DNA from: VRUE01 sp963764365
GTDB lineage: Bacteria; Actinomycetota; Thermoleophilia; Solirubrobacterales; 70-9
Reading direction: 5' to 3'
Assembly (NCBI GenBank): GCA_963764365.1
Contig: CAVXSI010000008.1
Location: forward strand, 1 to 63,267
DNA: 63,267 bases
Positions 51,749 through 60,324 of this stretch are shown here, one piece after another. Under the pieces are notes generated by a model, which was not told where the DNA came from, made no database searches, and worked only from the letters and a program-made list of their open reading frames with translations. A program made the position numbers and the translations under genes. How positions within the stretch are numbered: position 1 is the stretch's first letter; the number at the start of each line of letters is the position of its first letter.

Positions 51749-53368
51749 GCCGGACCGGTCCGCGAGCGGGATCGAGGCCATCGTCCGCGTGCCGTTGCCG
51801 AGCTTGGATTCGATCTGCAGCTCGCCGCCGACCAACTCGACCCGCTCGCGCATCCCGTCCAGGCCGAAGCCCTCGTGCTCCGCCCCGGTGTCGAAGCCGC
51901 GGCCGTCGTCGGAGACCAGCACGTCGAGCTGGTCGTCCTGCTCGATCACCTGCAGTGTGGCCGCGCTCGCCTGGGCGTGCTTGACGACGTTGGTCAGCGC
52001 CTCCTGCACCAGCCGGTAGACGGCGGTCTCGAGGTCGGGGTCGAGCCGATCCGCCTCGATCGAGAGGTCTGTGGCCAGCTCGATCCCGTCGCCGCTGGAC
52101 ACGCGATCGGCCAGATCCTCCAGCGCCGCCCGCAGGCCGAGCTGGTCGAGCGTGGCGGGCCGGAGCTCGGTGATCAACGCCCGCAGCTCGTCGATGTCGC
52201 GGTTGACCGCCTCCAGCGCCTCGCGCACGGATTCGGCAAGAACCTCGGGGTCGCCGTGCTTCAGCGCCGAGGAGAGCAGGACGCGGCGCGACCCCAGCCC
52301 CTGCAGGACCGAGTCGTGCAGCTCGCGCGCCCAGCGCGCCCGCTCCCGCTCCGCCGTGATCAGGTTCTGCCGCAGCCGCTCCTTGGTCACCGACTGCACG
52401 GTGGCGATCGCGATGGCGGCGCTGGCCGAGGCGGCTACCAGCATCCGCGCGTCTTCGGGGTAGAAGTCCGGCCCTTCCTCGAGCCGGTCGAGGGCGACGA
52501 TCGCCCCCATCGACTCGCCGCGGAAACCAAGCGGGGCGAGCAGCGCGGCACGCGCCTCGAGGCCGATGCCCGCGATCGCGGCGAGCGCGTCGCTCGGCGT
52601 CTCCACGTCCAGGGCCAGATAGCGGCCAACCGGCCCGTGGCCGCAATCCCCCGCCGCCGCGACCACCTCCAACCGCGGCCCCGAGTTGCGCAGGAGCACG
52701 AGCAGCGAGCGCGCGCCTACCAGTGCCCGGGTCCGCTTGGCGATCGTCCCCAGGACCAGCGAGCGATCGGTCTCGCCGCCGACCGCGCGGGCGATCTCGG
52801 TCGTCGCCTCGAGCCCGTGCACCGCCCGCTCCAGCGCTCCGCGCTCCTCCTCGGACTGGCTGTAGAGGCGGACGTTGAAGATCGTCACCGCCGCCCATTC
52901 GGCGAGGATCGTCACCGCTTCCTCGTCGGCGTCGTCGAAGTCGCCGCCCGCCTTCTCGGTCAGGTAGAGGTTGCCGTATGCCTGGCCACGGACGATGATC
53001 GGCACGCCGAGGAAGTTGTGCATCGGCGGGTGGCCGGGCGGGAAGCCGTAGGAGCGCGGGTGGGCGCCGACCTCGTGCAGCCGCAGCGGCACCGGGTTGC
53101 GGATCAACTCGCCGAGCACGCCGCGGCCATGTGGCAGATCGCCGATCCGCGCCCGCGTCTCCTCGTCGATGCCGACGTAGATGAAGCGCTCCAGCTCGCG
53201 GCGGTCCTCGTCGAGGACGCCGAGCGCCGCGTAGCGGGCGCCGGTCAGCTCGCGGGCAACCTCGACCACCTCGCGCAGCACCGCCTCGAGGTCGAGCTGG
53301 GCGACCAGGCCCCTGCCGACATCGATCAGCCTCCGCAGACGAGGCTCGTCCAGCACCGCTTGGCCCAC
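51707..53368 (-). CDS. GAF-GAF sensor histidine kinase (HisKA_3, DevS-like)
   Basis: 553 aa from GTG 53368. The mRNA is probably leaderless, with TACATT at 53376-53381 seven nt before the GTG. Two GAF domains (about 28-170 and 200-335) are followed by HisKA_3 with the phospho-His in ARWARELHDSVLQGLGS and an ATPase domain with QEALTNVVKHAQAS and SDDGRGFD. No membrane segment, so it senses cytoplasmic ligands. The layout recalls DevS/DosT haem-based redox sensors, but haem binding cannot be judged from sequence. Overlaps its regulator tail to tail. Confidence 0.9.
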   Translation of the reverse strand: MGQAVLDEPRLRRLIDVGRGLVAQLDLEAVLREVVEVARELTGARYAALGVLDEDRRELERFIYVGIDEETRARIGDLPHGRGVLGELIRNPVPLRLHEVGAHPRSYGFPPGHPPMHNFLGVPIIVRGQAYGNLYLTEKAGGDFDDADEEAVTILAEWAAVTIFNVRLYSQSEEERGALERAVHGLEATTEIARAVGGETDRSLVLGTIAKRTRALVGARSLLVLLRNSGPRLEVVAAAGDCGHGPVGRYLALDVETPSDALAAIAGIGLEARAALLAPLGFRGESMGAIVALDRLEEGPDFYPEDARMLVAASASAAIAIATVQSVTKERLRQNLITAERERARWARELHDSVLQGLGSRRVLLSSALKHGDPEVLAESVREALEAVNRDIDELRALITELRPATLDQLGLRAALEDLADRVSSGDGIELATDLSIEADRLDPDLETAVYRLVQEALTNVVKHAQASAATLQVIEQDDQLDVLVSDDGRGFDTGAEHEGFGLDGMRERVELVGGELQIESKLGNGTRTMASIPLADRSGSGLDESAGERAAN

Positions 53369-53475
53369 ATGGAAAAATGTACCGGAAGGGCTCCCAGCCT
53401 GCGGTAATCGGTTTCTGTTTGCGCTGTTAGCGACTTTTGAGTGATCTTTCGCGCTCGTCCTGGCTCGGACCTGCG

Positions 53476-53481
53476 TACCCT
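53476..53481 (+). promoter_or_regulatory. -10 box of the RTX-like gene
   Basis: TACCCT, 45 nt before ATG 53526. No consensus -35 is visible. Confidence 0.4.
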
Positions 53482-53525
53482 GCCCCACCCGGGGAACCAG
53501 GCGTCCCTTCAGGGAGGCGCCCTCT

Positions 53526-54248
53526 ATGCCGACCAGAAGACACATGCCTCGCAGCAAACGGACGGTGGCCGCCGTCGCCCTCATGCTGATCCTCTCGCTG
53601 GCCTTCGCCGCCACGGCGATCCCCCGCGGGCAGATCGTGATCCACGGCGCCGCGTCCGGCTCGCGCCTCGAGCTCAGCACGCGTGGCGGCCTCCTGGTCG
53701 TCGAAGGCCGGATGTCGGCGGAGCACCCCGCCGGCTGCCGACTGCGCCATCACCGCATGCTCGCCCTCTGCCGCCTGGCCGGCGCCGGCGAGGTCGAAGT
53801 CGACATGGGGCCGGCCGGCGACTTCGTCGAAGTGCGGAACCGCCTGCCGCTGTCGCTGACCGTCCGCCTCGGAGCGGGCTCGGACAAGTTCATCGGCAAC
53901 GGCGAGCGCGACACCTGCTATTCGGAAGGCAGCCGCCGCAACCGCTGCGTCGGCGGCCCGGGGAACGACATCTGCATCACCGGCGAGAAGAACAGCGACT
54001 GCGTCGGAGGCGCCGGCAACGACTACTGCCAGACGGGCGCCGGCAGCGACGGCTGCTGGGGCGGCCCCGGGAACGATGTCTGCCACATGGGGCCCGGCCA
54101 GGACGGTTGCCACGGCGAAGGCGGCAACGACCGGCTGTTCGGCGGCGCCGACCGCGATCGGCTCTACGGCGGCCCCGGCTTCGACACCTGTGACGGATTG
54201 CCGGGGCGCGGCCGCTCCGAAGGCTGCGAGAGCGGACCGGGGCGCTGA
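53526..54248 (+). CDS. Secreted Cys-containing RTX-like calcium-binding protein
   Basis: 240 aa from ATG 53526 with GGGAGG 8 nt upstream. Signal peptide (VAAVALMLILSLAFAATA). After a small beta domain, glycine/Asp repeats follow: GGPGNDICITG, GGAGNDYCQTG, GGPGNDVCHMG, GGNDRLFGGADRDRLYGGPG. This is the nonapeptide calcium-binding roll, but nearly every turn carries a Cys, unusual in classical RTX proteins. It may be a disulfide-locked repeat. Confidence 0.75.
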   Translation: MPTRRHMPRSKRTVAAVALMLILSLAFAATAIPRGQIVIHGAASGSRLELSTRGGLLVVEGRMSAEHPAGCRLRHHRMLALCRLAGAGEVEVDMGPAGDFVEVRNRLPLSLTVRLGAGSDKFIGNGERDTCYSEGSRRNRCVGGPGNDICITGEKNSDCVGGAGNDYCQTGAGSDGCWGGPGNDVCHMGPGQDGCHGEGGNDRLFGGADRDRLYGGPGFDTCDGLPGRGRSEGCESGPGR

Positions 54249-54254
54249 CCGCGC

Positions 54255-55061
54255 CTAGGCGGGAGCCCCGCCCGCCGGTGGCGGAGGCGGAGGCGGGGGC
54301 GGCTCGGTCGGTGGTGGTGGCGGCGGCGGGGGAGGCGGCACCGACCCGGCTGGAGGCGCCGGTGCAGCCGGCGCGGGCACGGCGGGCGCCTGCTCGCCCT
54401 TGATCGCGACCAGGCGGAAGTAGATGACCGCGGCGACGAGCGCCGCGATCGGCGCCGTGATGGTCGAGGAGATCAGGTTGAAGACGATCCTGCCGGCGGC
54501 GCTGTCGGAGATGGCGATGCCGATCGCACCAAGGACGAAGTTGGCGACAAAGACGATGACGTAGACGACGACGATCACGCCGAAGACCTGCCAGCCGTTG
54601 CCGCGAACCAGCTCGCGCGAGCGGCCGAAGGCGTCGATCACGCCGCTGTGCTCGACCACGATCACGGGCGCGATCACCGACCAGATCGTCAGCAGGATCA
54701 GCCCGGGAACGATCAGCAGCAGGAAGCCGATGCCGATCGCGATCCCGGCCAGCAGGCCGGCGCCGATCAGCGGCAGGACGACCGGGCCGGTGGCGCGGAT
54801 CAGCTCCTCGATCGTGAAATCGCGGCGGCCGTCCTGAACGTCGCTGACCAGGTTCACGACCATTCCCTGGTAGAGCGTCACGGTGATCACGCTGACCGCG
54901 AGCGCGACCGGGATCAGGATCACGCTGCCGGCGATGATCGCATCGATCACGGCGACAATCAGGTAGAGGACGAAGGCCAGCGGCAGCAGCACCCCCGCCT
55001 GCGATCCGTAGGTGGAAAAGGCCTGGCTGAGCGTCGCGCCTACATCGAGCTTTCGTTCCAT
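54255..55061 (-). CDS. YciC/DUF975-like membrane protein with Pro-rich tail
   Basis: 268 aa from ATG 55061 (MERKLDVGATLSQAFSTYG). About six helices (LLPLAFVLYLIVAVIDAIIA and similar), with a middle loop GVIDAFGRSRELVRGNGWQV that matches the glycerophosphoryl-diester-phosphodiesterase membrane-domain family. The C-terminus is a long Pro/Ala/Gly run, presumably cytoplasmic. Function unknown. Confidence 0.72.
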   Translation of the reverse strand: MERKLDVGATLSQAFSTYGSQAGVLLPLAFVLYLIVAVIDAIIAGSVILIPVALAVSVITVTLYQGMVVNLVSDVQDGRRDFTIEELIRATGPVVLPLIGAGLLAGIAIGIGFLLLIVPGLILLTIWSVIAPVIVVEHSGVIDAFGRSRELVRGNGWQVFGVIVVVYVIVFVANFVLGAIGIAISDSAAGRIVFNLISSTITAPIAALVAAVIYFRLVAIKGEQAPAVPAPAAPAPPAGSVPPPPPPPPPPTEPPPPPPPPPAGGAPA

Positions 55062-55182
55062 GGGGTGAGCTTCTACCTCAACGCGCCCGTCCCTGCAAGC
55101 CCTGAAGCCAAATGTCACGGCGAAACGGAGCGCCCGTTCCAAACGTGAAGATGAGTGGAGGTCAAAGGTGAAGACCTCCGCA

Positions 55183-55256
<74 letters not shown>

Positions 55257-55383
55257 GCGGTCTGCTCATGCTAGCAACGTGGCGCTGTTTGGCAAAGAGC
55301 CCTGAGGGCGGCGCAGGTCGGCTTGCGGGATCGGATTCGTGGGGTTCGCCGGGCGACGGCGCGCTCTAGAGTGCCCGGCCCCA

Positions 55384-56328
55384 ATGGCTGGCGCCCCTGA
55401 CAGAGTCGCGGTGGTCGACGTCGGCAGCAACTCGACGCGGCTGCTGATCGCCGAGGTCGCCGGCGGTGGGGTCGCCGAGGTCGCGCGGCGGAGCCGGGTT
55501 ACGCGGCTCGGGCGCGGGGTCGACCTCTCCGGGCAGCTCTCCGACGAGGCGATCGAGGCCGCCTGCGAGGCGATCGGCGAGTACGTCGGGCTGTGCCGGG
55601 AGAACGGGGTCGAGACGGTCGGCGCGATCGCGACCAGCGCCGTCCGCGACGCCGCCAACGGCGACGCTTTCGTCGCCGAGCTGCGTGAGCGGTTCGCGCT
55701 CTCGGCCCGGGTGCTCGACGGCGAAGAGGAGGCGCGGCGCACCTACCGCGGCGCCACCTTTGAGCAGCCGCCGGCCGAGCTGACGCTGGTGATCGACATC
55801 GGCGGCGGCTCGACCGAGATGATCGTCGGCGCCGGCGAGGAGATCGCCTTCCACGTCTCGTTGCAGGCCGGCGTCGTCCGCCACAGCGAGCGCCACGTCT
55901 CCGGCGACCCGCCGACAGCCGCCGAGTTGGAGGCACTCGCCGCCGACGTCCGCGGGCTGATCGCCGGCGCGCTGCAGGACTACGGCGAGGCCTGGCCGAG
56001 CGCCGGAATCGCCGTCGCCGGCACCCCCGCTTCGCTCGCCGCGGTCGACCTCGGGCTCGAGCCCTACGACCCCAGCCGCGTCCACGGCCACGTCCTCTCG
56101 CTGCAGACGATCCAGCGGCTGCTATCGCGCTTCGCCTCCACCCCGCTCGCCGAGCGGGCGCAGATCGCCGGCCTGCACCCCGACCGCGCCCCGACGATCG
56201 TCGCCGGCTGCGTGATCCTGATCGAGGCGATGCGCGCCTTCGGCCTCGAGCAGATCCGCGCCTCCGAGCACGACATCCTCTACGGCACGGCACTCGAACT
56301 GGCGACAGAACGCGGCAAAACCACATGA
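55384..56328 (+). CDS. Ppx/GppA exopolyphosphatase-family protein
   Basis: 314 aa from ATG 55384. ASKHA-fold phosphatase: VAVVDVGSNSTRLLIAEV, ATSAVRDAANGDAFV, DGEEEARRTYRGAT, VIDIGGGSTEMIVGAGEE and the C-terminal RASEHDILYGTALELA. It hydrolyses polyphosphate or pppGpp. Short, single-domain form as in actinobacteria (Ppx1-like). No ppk is nearby. Confidence 0.92.
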   Translation: MAGAPDRVAVVDVGSNSTRLLIAEVAGGGVAEVARRSRVTRLGRGVDLSGQLSDEAIEAACEAIGEYVGLCRENGVETVGAIATSAVRDAANGDAFVAELRERFALSARVLDGEEEARRTYRGATFEQPPAELTLVIDIGGGSTEMIVGAGEEIAFHVSLQAGVVRHSERHVSGDPPTAAELEALAADVRGLIAGALQDYGEAWPSAGIAVAGTPASLAAVDLGLEPYDPSRVHGHVLSLQTIQRLLSRFASTPLAERAQIAGLHPDRAPTIVAGCVILIEAMRAFGLEQIRASEHDILYGTALELATERGKTT

Positions 56329-56738
56329 ACGAGGTGGGGATAAACCCGTGGGACCCGGTGTACAGACGAGTTTTCGGCCCCCTTACAGTTGGGTAAACGA
56401 AGCGGCTGAACCCCCAAAAGTTGGTAAAGTGTCTCTACCAACTTGTCAGTAGCGGTAAATCCGGGACCTAGACATTTCGGATAGGCAAGCGCATAATCGC
56501 CGCATCGGGAAGGAGATGAGGACGCGAGTCCCATCCTGACCCGGGACAAGGGTTCGGACGATTGCCGCATCATGGCGCCTCCCGCCGTCTGAGCCCACCA
56601 AATAAGTACTGGTCCCTGATGACGTACCCCTGCCCGTCCTATGGGACCATCTTGAATCGGCCGCCAGAGATGGCGGTCGATTCTCGTTTCGGGCCGGTCC
56701 GCTCCCAAGGCTGGCCAACCAGCCAGTTTTCCCCTCTG
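56329..56738. other. 410-bp convergent intergenic region with hairpins, no gene
   Basis: It lies between two convergent genes. It holds AAGTTGGTA-N9-TACCAACTT (56418-56444, perfect), GATGAGGAC-GCGA-GTCCCATC (about 56514-56534) with a GCGA loop and an A bulge, GGTCCC/GGGACC arms (56611 and 56643), and GAATCGGCCGCCA-N4-TGGCGGTCGATTC (56654-56683, one mismatch). The first and last are probable terminators for ppx and the TPP enzyme. What lies between may be a structured RNA, but I match it to no known riboswitch. Confidence 0.45.
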
Positions 56739-58349
56739 TCAAGCCAGATTCGACTTGCGCGGGTAGACGACCTCGGGGTCGGTGAGGACGTTGACCAGCG
56801 TCGGGCGGCCCGACTCGAAGGCCTTCTCCAGGGCGGGCCGCAGCTGCCCCGGCTCGCTGACCACGGCCCCGTCGCAGCCCAGCGCCTCGACCACCTTCTC
56901 GTACGGGGTCTCGGGCCGCAGCTCGGCCGCGACCGAGTATCCGTAGAGGAATTTCATCGGGTGGTGCTCGAGCGCCCAGATGCCGTTGTTGCCCATCACC
57001 CCCACCACCGGCAGACCGTGACGCGCCAAAGTGTCGAACTCCATCCCCGCGAAGCCGAACGCTCCATCGCCGAGCAAAAGGCAGACCTGGCGCTCCGGAT
57101 GCGCCAACTTGGCGCCAAGCGCCTGGCCGGGCCCGGCGCCGAGGCAGCCGAACGGCCCCGGGTCCATCCAGCAGCCGGGCTGGAAAGTATCGACGAAGCG
57201 CCCCGCGTAGGAGACGAAGTCGCCGCCGTCGCCGACGACGATCGCGTCGCGGTCGAGCACCTCCCCCAGCTCCCTGTAGACGCGGACCGGGTGCAGCGGC
57301 GAGCGGCTGTCGTTCAGCTCCTCCTGCTCTGCCGCACGCTTCTCCGCCTCGACCGCTCGCAGCCGCTCGAGCCAGGGGTCGCTGCGCCGCTCCCCTCCCG
57401 TCACCGCCTCGTCCAGCGCCGCCAGCGTCGCCGCCACGTCGCCGACCAGGTCGATTGCGGGCGCCCGGTTGGCCGTCAGCGCGTTCGGCGCCGCGTCGAG
57501 TCGGATCAGCTTCGTCTCCTCGCCGAAGCTGCCACCGAAGCCGAGCCGGAAGTCGATCGGCACGCCGACCACCAGCGCCACGTCGGCGCCCTTCAGCCCG
57601 GCGCCGCGCGCGCGGCTGAAGGCCAGCTCGTGGTCGGCGGGCAGGCAGCCGCGTCCGAGCCCGTTGAGGAAGACGGGGATCCCGAGCGACTCGGCCAGCG
57701 CCCGCAGCGGCTCCTCGCCATGGCCCCAGTAGAGGCCGGTGCCGGCCATGATCGCCGGCCGCTCGGCCGCGGCCAGCAGCGCAGCCGCCGCCTCGACCCC
57801 CTCGGCCGGCCGCAACCCCGGCGCGGCGGCCTCGCCGATCCCGGCCTCGCCCTCGCTGAACACGATGTCGAGCGGGTAGTCGATGAAGGTCGGCCCGGAC
57901 GGCGCCGTCAGCGCCAGGTCGAGCGCCGCCGCCGTCCGCGCCCCGATCGCGCCGGTCTCCTTCACCGTCTCCGCCGACTTGACCAGCGGCGAGACGAACG
58001 GCAGGTGGTCGATCTCCTGCAGCGAGCCCGAGCCCCAGCGCAGCTCCGGCGCCCGCCCGCCAAGCACACAGACCGGCGAGCAGTTGGCCTGGGCGCCGGC
58101 GATCGCGCTGATCCCGTTGGTCACCCCCGGCCCCGCGGTCAGCGCCGCGACGCCGAGCCGCCGCGTTGCCTTGGCGAAGCCCTCGGCGGCGAACACGGCC
58201 GATTGCTCGTGGCGCACGTCGACGATCTCGATCCCCTCCGCCTTGCAGCCGTCATAGATCGAGAACAGATGCCCGCCGGACAACGTGAACAGATGGCTGA
58301 CGCCGCGAGACTTCAGCGCCTTGGCGACTATCCGTCCCCCGTGGTCCAT
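56739..58349 (-). CDS. TPP-dependent acetolactate-synthase-like enzyme
   Basis: 536 aa from ATG 58349. TPP-family layout: N-terminal Pyr domain with GGHLFSIYDGC and the catalytic Glu in VRHEQSAVFAAEGFAKA; middle domain with ERPAIMAGTGLYWG; C-terminal PP domain with GDGAFGFAGMEFDTLARHGL and GNNG (metal-binding GDG...NN). It resembles catabolic ALS-like lyases (sulfoacetaldehyde or 2-hydroxyacyl-CoA types) rather than the biosynthetic IlvB; substrate undecided. Confidence 0.82.
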   Translation of the reverse strand: MDHGGRIVAKALKSRGVSHLFTLSGGHLFSIYDGCKAEGIEIVDVRHEQSAVFAAEGFAKATRRLGVAALTAGPGVTNGISAIAGAQANCSPVCVLGGRAPELRWGSGSLQEIDHLPFVSPLVKSAETVKETGAIGARTAAALDLALTAPSGPTFIDYPLDIVFSEGEAGIGEAAAPGLRPAEGVEAAAALLAAAERPAIMAGTGLYWGHGEEPLRALAESLGIPVFLNGLGRGCLPADHELAFSRARGAGLKGADVALVVGVPIDFRLGFGGSFGEETKLIRLDAAPNALTANRAPAIDLVGDVAATLAALDEAVTGGERRSDPWLERLRAVEAEKRAAEQEELNDSRSPLHPVRVYRELGEVLDRDAIVVGDGGDFVSYAGRFVDTFQPGCWMDPGPFGCLGAGPGQALGAKLAHPERQVCLLLGDGAFGFAGMEFDTLARHGLPVVGVMGNNGIWALEHHPMKFLYGYSVAAELRPETPYEKVVEALGCDGAVVSEPGQLRPALEKAFESGRPTLVNVLTDPEVVYPRKSNLA

Positions 58350-58475
58350 TCCGGGTGGAGCCTATGGAAGAACCGATTAGCGAGCGTCACGATTGATTCT
58401 CCGCGAGCGGCGCCGATATGGCGATTTCCGCCGCCCGCGGACGCGAAGCGGAGCAGGCGGCGGAATAATGGGGGT

Positions 58476-58561
58476 GCCCGGGTGGCGAAACTGGCAAAAG
58501 CGGCGCACTTAAAATGCGCTGCCCCTTCGGGGGCTTGCGGGTTCGAGTCCCGCCCCGGGCA
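58476..58561 (+). tRNA. tRNA-Leu (anticodon TAA)
   Basis: Type II tRNA: acceptor GCCCGGG/CCCGGGC with A73, anticodon stem GCGCA/TGCGC with loop CTTAAAA (TAA), long variable arm TGCCCC-TTC-GGGGGC, T-arm GCGGG-TTCGAGT-CCCGC. No CCA. Confidence 0.94.
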
Positions 58562-58701
58562 TCCGCTTTTTGTCGGCCGTTTAGGTGGCGGGGGCGTCTA
58601 AACAGGCCGTAAAGATTTGTACGGACCGCAACTATCGCGTTGCTACGGTGTCCCTAGTTACGAAGTCAAAGCCCCGCAACGCCTTCCCTGGAGAGTGAAG
58701 C

Positions 58702-60324
58702 TTGGAGGCATCGGCTCTAACCCACGCCAGTCAGCGCGGACTCCTCGCCCGCCGCTCCCCGCTGCTCAAACTGCAGGGGGACGAACGGCTGATCGCGATG
58801 GCCCGCAGCGGCAACGCCGGCGCCTTCGAGACGATCGTCGACCGCTACCAGGGCCGGCTGCTGGGCTTCTGCCGGCAGATGCTGGGCTCCACCGAGGACG
58901 CCGAGGACGTCCTCCAGGAGGTCTTCGTCAACGCCTACCGGGCGATGCTCGCCGACGAGCGCGAGATCAACCTTCGCCCCTGGCTGTACCGGATCGCCCG
59001 CAACCGCTGCCTCAACCACCTGCGCAAGCCGACCGCCGACGCGCAGGAATCGATGGACATGGTGCCGGTCGTCGAGGCCGCCTCGACCGCCGAGAAGGTC
59101 CACAACCGCGAGGAGTTCCGCCAACTGCTCGACGACGTCGGCAAGCTGCCCGAGACGCAGCGCTCGGCGCTGCTGCTGCGCGAGATGGACGCGATGTCCT
59201 ATGAGGAAATCGCCGCCGCGATGGAGACCAGCGTGCCGTCGGTCAAGTCGCTGCTGGTGCGGGCGCGGATCTCGCTCGCCGAGGCGAGCCAGGCGCGCCA
59301 GCTGACCTGCGGCGAGGTGCGGCTGGAACTGGCGGAGGCGGCCGAGGGCCTGCGCAAGGTCTCCGGCCCGGTGCGCCGGCACGTCCGCGACTGCGAGGAA
59401 TGCGCCGACTTCCGCTCCCAGGTGCGCTCCAACGACAAGGTGATGGCGGCGCTGTTCCCGGCCGGCGCGCTGGTCGCCTTCAAGGGCCTGATCCTCTCCA
59501 AGCTCGGCCTCGGCGGCGCCGGCGGCGCCGGCGCGGGCGCGACCGGCGGCGCGGGCGCGGGCGCGGGCGCCGCGGCAAGCGCCGGCGCGGGCGCCACCGC
59601 GACCGGTGCGGTCAGCAGCGTCGGCGCGGCGATCGGCGGCAGCGGCGCCGCCGGCGGCATCGGCGCAGTCGGCGGCGCGATCGGGACCAAGGCTGTCGCC
59701 GGAGTCGTCACCGCGGCGGTGATCACCGCCGGCGCGGTCGAGGTCAACCAGAAGGCCGAGACGACCCCGGCGCCGCGAACCTCGCCTGCGGCCAAGATCT
59801 CGAAACGCACCACCTCCCCGGCGATCGCCCTGCACCACGCGGCGGTCTCCCAGCCGCAGCCGAGCAGCGAGCCGGCCGTGACGCAGCCGGCCACCGAAGC
59901 GCCGGCGCCCGCACCGAAACCGGCACCGGCACCCGAAAGCGCCACGCCCAGCGACGAAGCGGCCGGTCAGTCGAACACCGGCGGCGCCGGGACCGAAGGC
60001 AAGGCGCCGAAGGAAGCGACCTCGAAGCTGACCACGGCCAAATCGCCGAGCGGTGCCGCAGGAGCGCCGGCCGGCAGCGAAACGGTCGTCGTCACCGTCG
60101 GCGGCACCAAAACCCCGCCGCCCCCCGCCGAAGCGGCGGCGCCTCCGGCCGAAACCACGCCACCACCGGCGGAAGAAAGCAGCCCCGCGCCAAGCGAATC
60201 GCCGCCGCCCTCGGAAAGCCCGGCGACGGAAGCGGCCTCGCCCGCCGCCAGTTCCGCGATCGGCGAAGTCAGCTCAGACGTCAGCTCAGACCGATCACCT
60301 GTCAGCTCAGACCAATCACCTTGA
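58702..60324 (+). CDS. ECF sigma factor fused to zinc anti-sigma-like, transmembrane and Pro-rich domains
   Basis: 540 aa from TTG 58702 with GGAG about 8 nt upstream. Sigma region 2: AFETIVDRYQGRLLGFCRQM, TEDAEDVLQEVFVNAYRAML, LRPWLYRIARNRCLNHL. Region 4: LPETQRSALLLREMDAMSYE then EIAAAMETSVPSVKSLLVRA. A zinc anti-sigma-like unit follows (RRHVRDCEECADFRS, HxxxCxxC). After a Gly/Ala-rich linker, a probable transmembrane helix (about 335-352) and a ~180-residue Pro/Ser-rich tail that should lie outside. A single polypeptide thus joins sigma, inhibitor and membrane anchor. Tail-to-tail overlap of 23 bp with the next gene. Confidence 0.85.
   Translation: MEASALTHASQRGLLARRSPLLKLQGDERLIAMARSGNAGAFETIVDRYQGRLLGFCRQMLGSTEDAEDVLQEVFVNAYRAMLADEREINLRPWLYRIARNRCLNHLRKPTADAQESMDMVPVVEAASTAEKVHNREEFRQLLDDVGKLPETQRSALLLREMDAMSYEEIAAAMETSVPSVKSLLVRARISLAEASQARQLTCGEVRLELAEAAEGLRKVSGPVRRHVRDCEECADFRSQVRSNDKVMAALFPAGALVAFKGLILSKLGLGGAGGAGAGATGGAGAGAGAAASAGAGATATGAVSSVGAAIGGSGAAGGIGAVGGAIGTKAVAGVVTAAVITAGAVEVNQKAETTPAPRTSPAAKISKRTTSPAIALHHAAVSQPQPSSEPAVTQPATEAPAPAPKPAPAPESATPSDEAAGQSNTGGAGTEGKAPKEATSKLTTAKSPSGAAGAPAGSETVVVTVGGTKTPPPPAEAAAPPAETTPPPAEESSPAPSESPPPSESPATEAASPAASSAIGEVSSDVSSDRSPVSSDQSP

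Noticed and set aside
56480..56700. Known riboswitch (TPP, cobalamin, ydaO, c-di-GMP) or RNase P/SRP RNA
   Set aside because: None of the conserved cores of these RNAs could be found, and both flanking genes end here rather than begin.
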